Source of the DNA: JBNJDW01 sp051745265
GTDB taxonomy: Bacteria; Pseudomonadota; Alphaproteobacteria; Micavibrionales; CSBR16-224
Direction: 5' to 3'
Assembly: GCA_051745265.1 (NCBI GenBank)
Contig: JBNJDW010000051.1
Location: 1-10,516, forward strand
DNA length: 10,516 nt
The notes beneath the pieces are model-generated. The model did not search any database and had not been told where the DNA came from. It saw nothing but the letters and a program-made list of their open reading frames with translations. Shown here one piece after another: positions 6,123-10,516 of the stretch. Within the stretch, counting starts at the first letter, position 1; each line of letters starts with the position of its first letter. The translations under genes were made by a program, and so were the position numbers.

Positions 6123-9100
6123 TGATGAAAAGCGTGTTTATAAAATTATCCAGATATACGGGCCGTTTTGCGGCCGCGCTGATTTCGGTGGCTTTTGTCA
6201 TTGTTCTGTTCGTTATGATGGGTCTGCAGGGTTTTGCCATCTGGCTGACAACAACAGATAAGGGGTCGGACTGGCTGTCCGCCCGACTGACAGGCCTTGC
6301 CGAAAATACGCCTTATGAAGTCACATTGGGTGATTTTGAACTGCAGGGGTTATTTGGCGTGCGGGCCAAATCCATGAGCCTTGCCGATCAGCAGGGCGTC
6401 TTCCTTGAGGCCCAGAAAATCGGCATTGATATTGATATCCTGCCCTTAGCCCTGCGCCGGGCTGTTGTGAATTTGAATGCAGAGCTTATAGACCTTAAAC
6501 GTTTGCCGCAGGGCAGGGCAGAAGAACAGACAGAGCCGGATGGCAAGGCCTTTGCATTACCGGCACGGCCCGATCTGTATTTCAACAGAATTGTCCTGAA
6601 CAGCAATATTGAGCAGCTTACTCTGGGCGCTGAGGTTCCGGGCGGTCCGGTAACAACGCCGTTAAAAATGGCTCAGGATATCAGGCTGGATGATGAGGCT
6701 GTAACGCTGGCCGGGCATATCAGTCTGGCGGCGCAGTCTGCGGCGCTCCCCGATGATTTTGATTATCAGATATCGGCCCCGTGGCAAACCGGGATTATCT
6801 CTGTCGAGGCTTTTACAGCGAAAAAAGCAGATCAATATGATATCCGCGGCCTTGGCGGCTGGGAAAGTGCCAACGGTGCCTTTGATGTACAGGTCACAGG
6901 TGCGGTTGAAAAGGAATTTCATCCGCGGCTGGAACGGCGGGGCGATATTGACCTGAATATATTCGGGACAACAGATGATTACAGCGGTGCGGTTTCCGTC
7001 CGCGGCGCGTTTATGGGTGAGGATTTCACGGTTGAAACGCCACTTTCGGGCAGTGACAGCGCCATTGCCCTGAGTGCCATTAAAGGTCAGGGATACGGTT
7101 TTACGCTGGATGGTAATGTCATTTACGGGTTTGGCGAAGATACGGGTATAAAAGGCGAAATCAAGGCAGAGATGTCCAGCCTGGATCTGGTAGAGGGTCT
7201 GTCAGGGTTGGAGGGACTGGCAGGGCAGGGGCAGGTTTCTCTTGCCTTTGATGACGGCAGCTATAGCGGTACGGGGCATTTTACCGATATTGCCTATCAG
7301 GACCGTAAACTTGACCAGTTGAATTTCACTCTGACGCCGGAGCAGGATCGCCATTTCATGCTTGATCTTGAAATGCAGGGGCCGGAGCAGGAGCCTTTTG
7401 CTTTCAATGCCAGCGCGCGTGTTGATCCCGAAGCCAGAAACCTCGAGGTTGAAGAGGCTGTTCTCAACCTGGACAGCGGGCAGGCCACGATGACAGGGGA
7501 GGCGACGCCTGAGATGCTGGATCTTGAAATAGAAGCCTCCGATCTGGCTTTGGCCCAGCTGCCGTATCTGAATATGAAGCGGAAATTGGTTATTACCGAC
7601 GGACAGCTGGATATTCAGGGCAGCCCGGCCGCCCCTGAAATGGAGGGCCGGGCACAGCTGACCGGTGCTGCGATAGAACAGCAGGAGGCAACAATAGCCC
7701 TGACCGGCAGCTATCGTGAGAACAAGGCCAATATTATGGCCACAGCAGAGGGCCGGGGCATTGAAACGCTGGTCATACGCGCGGATCTGCCGGTGCAGAT
7801 TGCCCTGTATCCTTTTGAATTTTCCGTGGACCGGACAGCAGAACTTTCGGGTACGGCCAAAGGTGATTTTAATCTGGGCGCGGTTCTATCACCATTTTTA
7901 AATGATCTTCAGACGGTGCGGGGCGATGTTGCGTTGGATGCGGCGATTACCGGCAGTCTTGCCACGCCATCCCTGAATGGTGATATTACACTGGCTGAAG
8001 GCCGTTTTCAGAATAAATTAAACAATCTTTTTCTGGATGATATTAATGGTACAGCGCGGTTGCAGGGCAGTACCGTTGTTATTGACAGCCTGACAGCATC
8101 AGATGGACGAAAGGGAGAAATTACCTCTGAAGGCCGGATTGATTTTTCGACAGGCCTGCGCCCCGATCTGGAGGTATCCATTACCGCAGATGATATGCGT
8201 TTGCTGCAAAAATCAGAGCATAAGGTCGAAATTGATGCCGATCTGCTTATAGAGTCGGTTGATGACCGTTATCTGGTCAGCGGCATTATTATGCCCGAGG
8301 AAATTCTGATCACCTTGCCGGGGCGTTTTAATACGACGATTCCGGAATTGAATATCGTTGAAAAAGGTGCAGAGACACAACCCCCTTTATTGGAGATTCT
8401 GAAGCTGGATGTTGCGATCCGCGCGGATAAACGTGTTTTTATTCGGGGCTGGGGGCTTGATGCCGAGCTTGGCGGTAGATTGAATCTTGAAGGCACGGCA
8501 GCAACGCCGGAACTGCATGGCACTTTGTCCGCCATCCGCGGACGGTATGAAGAATTAGGCAAAGTGTTTGAAATCAGCCGGGCAAATCTGCGTTTTCAGG
8601 GGACCGTGCCGCCCTCCCCCTATTTGGATATCATGGTTGAAACGGAGGCCGGGGATATACAGGCGCAGATCCTGATGACCGGCCCGGCGCAGGAGCCGAA
8701 TTTAAGCTTTGTGTCGGTGCCTTCATTGCCGGAGGATGAGATACTCGCCCATGTCTTATTCGGGCGTGATACATCGACAATATCGCCGTTTCAGGCTGTG
8801 CAGCTGGCCAGCACGATCCGTCGGTTCAGCGGGCAGGGCGAAGGCATGGATCCCCTGGGCGCGCTTCGGGACCTGACCGGTCTGGATAATCTGCGTATTG
8901 AAGGCGGCGGTGATAATGTGACCGTCGGTGCCGGAAAATACTTAACGGATAAGGTTTACTTTCAGCTTCAACAGGGGGGGACGGATAATGCCAGCGCCGC
9001 TGTGGTTGAGGTTGAAGTCACACCCCATGTAACACTGGAAAGCAAGGCGGGAAGCAGTGGAAATTCAGGCGCCGGTGTTTTCTGGGAATGGGATTATTAA
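6122..9100 (+). CDS. tamB: Translocation and assembly module inner-membrane protein TamB
   Basis: This 992-residue protein is the TamB (DUF490) partner of TamA: an inner-membrane-anchored protein with a long beta-rich periplasmic body that bridges to the outer membrane. A single transmembrane segment lies at about 17-42, followed by TTDKGSDWLSARL and a DFELQGLFGVRAKSMSL stretch typical of TamB N-termini. The middle is a long series of beta repeats (GxxxLxG, LxGxAxxP). The C-terminal TamB domain (roughly the last 340 residues) includes EISRANLRFQG, SLPEDEILAHVLFGR, VTVGAGKYLTDKVY and the ending GAGVFWEWDY. The start codon overlaps the tamA stop (TAATG), so translation is probably coupled. A second ATG directly follows, and either could be used. 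It is shorter than the roughly 1260-residue E. coli protein but complete at both ends. A hairpin terminator follows within one base of the stop. Confidence 0.93.
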   Translation: MMKSVFIKLSRYTGRFAAALISVAFVIVLFVMMGLQGFAIWLTTTDKGSDWLSARLTGLAENTPYEVTLGDFELQGLFGVRAKSMSLADQQGVFLEAQKIGIDIDILPLALRRAVVNLNAELIDLKRLPQGRAEEQTEPDGKAFALPARPDLYFNRIVLNSNIEQLTLGAEVPGGPVTTPLKMAQDIRLDDEAVTLAGHISLAAQSAALPDDFDYQISAPWQTGIISVEAFTAKKADQYDIRGLGGWESANGAFDVQVTGAVEKEFHPRLERRGDIDLNIFGTTDDYSGAVSVRGAFMGEDFTVETPLSGSDSAIALSAIKGQGYGFTLDGNVIYGFGEDTGIKGEIKAEMSSLDLVEGLSGLEGLAGQGQVSLAFDDGSYSGTGHFTDIAYQDRKLDQLNFTLTPEQDRHFMLDLEMQGPEQEPFAFNASARVDPEARNLEVEEAVLNLDSGQATMTGEATPEMLDLEIEASDLALAQLPYLNMKRKLVITDGQLDIQGSPAAPEMEGRAQLTGAAIEQQEATIALTGSYRENKANIMATAEGRGIETLVIRADLPVQIALYPFEFSVDRTAELSGTAKGDFNLGAVLSPFLNDLQTVRGDVALDAAITGSLATPSLNGDITLAEGRFQNKLNNLFLDDINGTARLQGSTVVIDSLTASDGRKGEITSEGRIDFSTGLRPDLEVSITADDMRLLQKSEHKVEIDADLLIESVDDRYLVSGIIMPEEILITLPGRFNTTIPELNIVEKGAETQPPLLEILKLDVAIRADKRVFIRGWGLDAELGGRLNLEGTAATPELHGTLSAIRGRYEELGKVFEISRANLRFQGTVPPSPYLDIMVETEAGDIQAQILMTGPAQEPNLSFVSVPSLPEDEILAHVLFGRDTSTISPFQAVQLASTIRRFSGQGEGMDPLGALRDLTGLDNLRIEGGGDNVTVGAGKYLTDKVYFQLQQGGTDNASAAVVEVEVTPHVTLESKAGSSGNSGAGVFWEWDY

Positions 9101-9132
9101 AAAAGCCGCCCCGGAAATCCAGAGCGGCTTTT
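9101..9132. terminator. Bidirectional intrinsic terminator between tamB and the stress-protein gene
   Basis: AAAAGCCGC (9101-9109) pairs perfectly with GCGGCTTTT (9124-9132) around a 14-base loop, giving a 9 bp stem with a GC-rich core. The flanking A and T tracts supply a U-rich tail on either strand. It starts directly after the tamB stop and ends 23 bases past the end of the convergent gene, so it can serve both. Confidence 0.8.
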
Positions 9133-9155
9133 GGTCTCGTTTATAATCTTAATAT

Positions 9156-9650
9156 TTAGGCGGCAAGATTATAGCATTCGACATTTTCCAGTGTCGCGTG
9201 AATCAGATCTTTTTGCTTGTCATCTGCAGCACGTACGGCAAGCAAGATCCCGCCGTTTTTAATTTCATCAGCATAAAGTTTAGCTTCATGTTCTGTCATA
9301 CCGGCGCCGACCAGCGCGCCGATCAGACCGCCTGTTGCGGCACCGGCCCCAAGACCGGCAAGTGAGCCTGCAAGCGCACCGGTAACAACAAGGTTAAGAC
9401 CCGGAATGACAATGGTACCGGCTGTTGCGATCGCACCAATAATCAGACCGGTCAGGCCGCCGGCTGTTGCACCGGCAGCGGTGCCTTCGTCAACGCGGCT
9501 GTGTGATTCCATGTTAAAGCTGTTGCCGCGGGTTTCATCGGTGACGACCATGCTGATCTGATCATCGGTAATACCAAGGGATTCCAGACGCTCAAGGGCC
9601 TCTACTGAATCTTCGCGGGTTTTAAAAGTGGCAGTGACAAGGTTGTTCAT
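9156..9650 (-). CDS. General stress protein with YflT-like domain and glycine-zipper core
   Basis: The 164-residue protein has three parts. Residues 1-40 (VTATFKTREDSVEALERLESLGITDDQ...) resemble the heat-induced stress protein YflT domain. Residues 57-118 are a long Gly/Ala-rich hydrophobic glycine-zipper stretch that could form paired membrane helices. Residues 119-160 (MTEHEAKLYADEIKNGG-ILLAVRA) form a small alpha/beta end that is common in such stress proteins. Proteins of this type are widespread in Proteobacteria and usually of unknown molecular function. The start is well supported by AGGAGA (minus strand, 9656-9661) five bases before the ATG. Upstream, GGAAC and GTTT spaced by 17 bases match the EcfG promoter pattern of the alphaproteobacterial general stress response, which agrees with the domain call. 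It faces tamB across a shared terminator. Confidence 0.75.
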   Translation of the reverse strand: MNNLVTATFKTREDSVEALERLESLGITDDQISMVVTDETRGNSFNMESHSRVDEGTAAGATAGGLTGLIIGAIATAGTIVIPGLNLVVTGALAGSLAGLGAGAATGGLIGALVGAGMTEHEAKLYADEIKNGGILLAVRAADDKQKDLIHATLENVECYNLAA

Positions 9651-9690
9651 GATTTTCTCCTGAATAAGTGAATTGAACGTATATCAATAC

Positions 9691-9716
9691 AAACATTTTT
9701 ATCGGGTAAGAGTTCC
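9691..9716 (-). promoter_or_regulatory. EcfG-type (general stress response) promoter
   Basis: On the minus strand GGAAC (9712-9716) is followed after 17 bases by GTTT (9691-9694). This matches the alphaproteobacterial EcfG pattern GGAAC-N16/17-cGTT, except for T in place of the C before GTT. Transcription would begin near 9685, giving a leader of about 35 bases that contains the AGGAGA ribosome binding site. The gene it serves encodes a stress-type protein, which independently supports the call. Confidence 0.65.
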
Positions 9717-9733
9717 GTTGCGGTTCTGAGATT

Positions 9734-10516
9734 TTAGTAAGTCCGGGCAAAAGCCTTTTTTAATTTTTTATCGCGGCCATAAACATCATCACCGAAATGG
9801 ATGTTACCCTGCCGGTCAACCCAGGCGGTGGCATATGTCAGGTAAACGGGCAGATCTTCATCCAGAGGAATGGTCTTGGTTTTGGCCTGTTCACCGTCAT
9901 CCAGATAATACAGATCTTCTATTTCACTTTCGCTGAGATCTTTGTTTTTAAGGATAAACTTGGCCATGACTAAAGGTTCCTGTACACGGATACAGCCCGA
10001 ACTGAATGTTCTGTCACCTTCATTAAACAGGCTCATCTGCGGCGTGCCATGCATGAAAATGGAATAGTTATTTTCTATCGAAAACCGGACCAGACCAAGG
10101 GCGTTATTAGGTCCCGGTTTCTGGCGGAAACGATATTGTGACAGGTCAATATTATCAAGATTGTGAAGATTGACATTTTTCCAGGGGATGTTTTTTACGC
10201 CATCACCGCCGATATGCTGGAGCTGATAGCCTAACTGATCAATCAGCGCCGGTTTTTTCTGGATTTTATCAATCAGGTAACGGCGGGCGATACTGGTGGG
10301 TACGGTCCAGTCCGGATGCATTCTCACATCACTGATAACACTGCCAAAGACCGGGGTCTGATGCGCGACCTCACCGACAATAATCGGCATGGCAAAGCTT
10401 TCCTGCCCCTTTTCAACAGCCTTGGTATAAAAACCGGCAATATTGACCAGAATATGGCGGTCCTTCATATCCTGCGGAAACCAGCGCCAGCGTTCCATGG
10501 CAAGTTTGATCTGATC
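9734..10516 (-). CDS. YcbB/LdtD-type L,D-transpeptidase, C-terminal part (5' end outside window)
   Basis: This is the catalytic part of a YkuD-domain L,D-transpeptidase, a periplasmic enzyme that makes 3-3 cross-links in peptidoglycan or anchors proteins to it. The reading frame is open to the window edge (DQIKLA before MERWRWFPQD), and MERWRW is an internal landmark of YcbB-like enzymes, so the ATG at 10496-10498 is not the true start. Counting from that Met, the visible marks are QTPVF (47-51), RQKPGPNNALGLVRF (125-139), the catalytic-site His150 in FMHGTP, and Cys169 in FSSGCIRV. SSGC instead of SHGC is normal for this subgroup. The missing upstream part would normally hold the signal sequence and a peptidoglycan-binding domain. 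The C-terminus is complete. The next gene leftward is on the same strand, 83 bases away, but has its own promoter. Confidence 0.9.
   Translation of the reverse strand, partial: DQIKLAMERWRWFPQDMKDRHILVNIAGFYTKAVEKGQESFAMPIIVGEVAHQTPVFGSVISDVRMHPDWTVPTSIARRYLIDKIQKKPALIDQLGYQLQHIGGDGVKNIPWKNVNLHNLDNIDLSQYRFRQKPGPNNALGLVRFSIENNYSIFMHGTPQMSLFNEGDRTFSSGCIRVQEPLVMAKFILKNKDLSESEIEDLYYLDDGEQAKTKTIPLDEDLPVYLTYATAWVDRQGNIHFGDDVYGRDKKLKKAFARTY

Noticed and set aside
9734..10498. A complete 254-residue L,D-transpeptidase starting at 10498
   Set aside because: MERWRW is an internal landmark of YcbB-type enzymes, the frame stays open to the window edge, no ribosome binding site precedes the ATG, and there is no signal sequence.

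Overview
The window looks like chromosomal DNA of an alphaproteobacterium with roughly balanced base composition. The assignment rests on a tamA-tamB pair, a GGAAC-N17-GTT promoter of the EcfG (general stress response) type in front of a stress-protein gene, and the sequence style of the RimO and L,D-transpeptidase genes. The genus cannot be fixed from sequence alone. An uncultured lineage is plausible but is only an inference. There are no tRNA or rRNA genes, insertion sequences, CRISPR arrays or phage genes.

Left part (1-1996): a pseudouridine synthase gene of the RluA family runs leftward and is cut short close to the window edge. It is divergent from rimO, which encodes the ribosomal protein S12 methylthiotransferase. 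The two start codons are 61 bases apart. Both are translation-apparatus modification genes.

Middle part (2161-4322): three consecutive rightward genes encode small secreted or membrane-anchored proteins that I do not recognise as any named family. Each begins with a short leader ending in Gly, then Asn and an uninterrupted hydrophobic segment, as in a type IV prepilin that lacks the usual Glu at +5. Each has a polar outer domain with exactly four cysteines. The second and third are clear paralogues, and the first is a more distant relative. This triad is the least explained and most interesting content of the window.

Right-middle part (4392-9100): tamA (outer-membrane Omp85/BamA-type barrel with POTRA domains) and tamB (inner-membrane-anchored, periplasm-spanning protein) overlap by one base and form the translocation and assembly module. 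They lie on the same strand as the triad, 69 bases downstream of it, so co-transcription is possible but unproven. A hairpin with A/T tracts on both sides follows tamB and can terminate both tamB and the gene facing it.

Right part (9156-10516): two leftward genes. One encodes a YflT-type general stress protein with a glycine-zipper core, preceded by the EcfG-like promoter and a strong ribosome binding site. The other encodes the C-terminal part of a YcbB/LdtD-type L,D-transpeptidase, whose 5' end lies outside the window. Apart from the two translation genes, most of the window concerns the cell envelope: exported pilin-like proteins, outer-membrane assembly, peptidoglycan cross-linking and an envelope or general stress protein.
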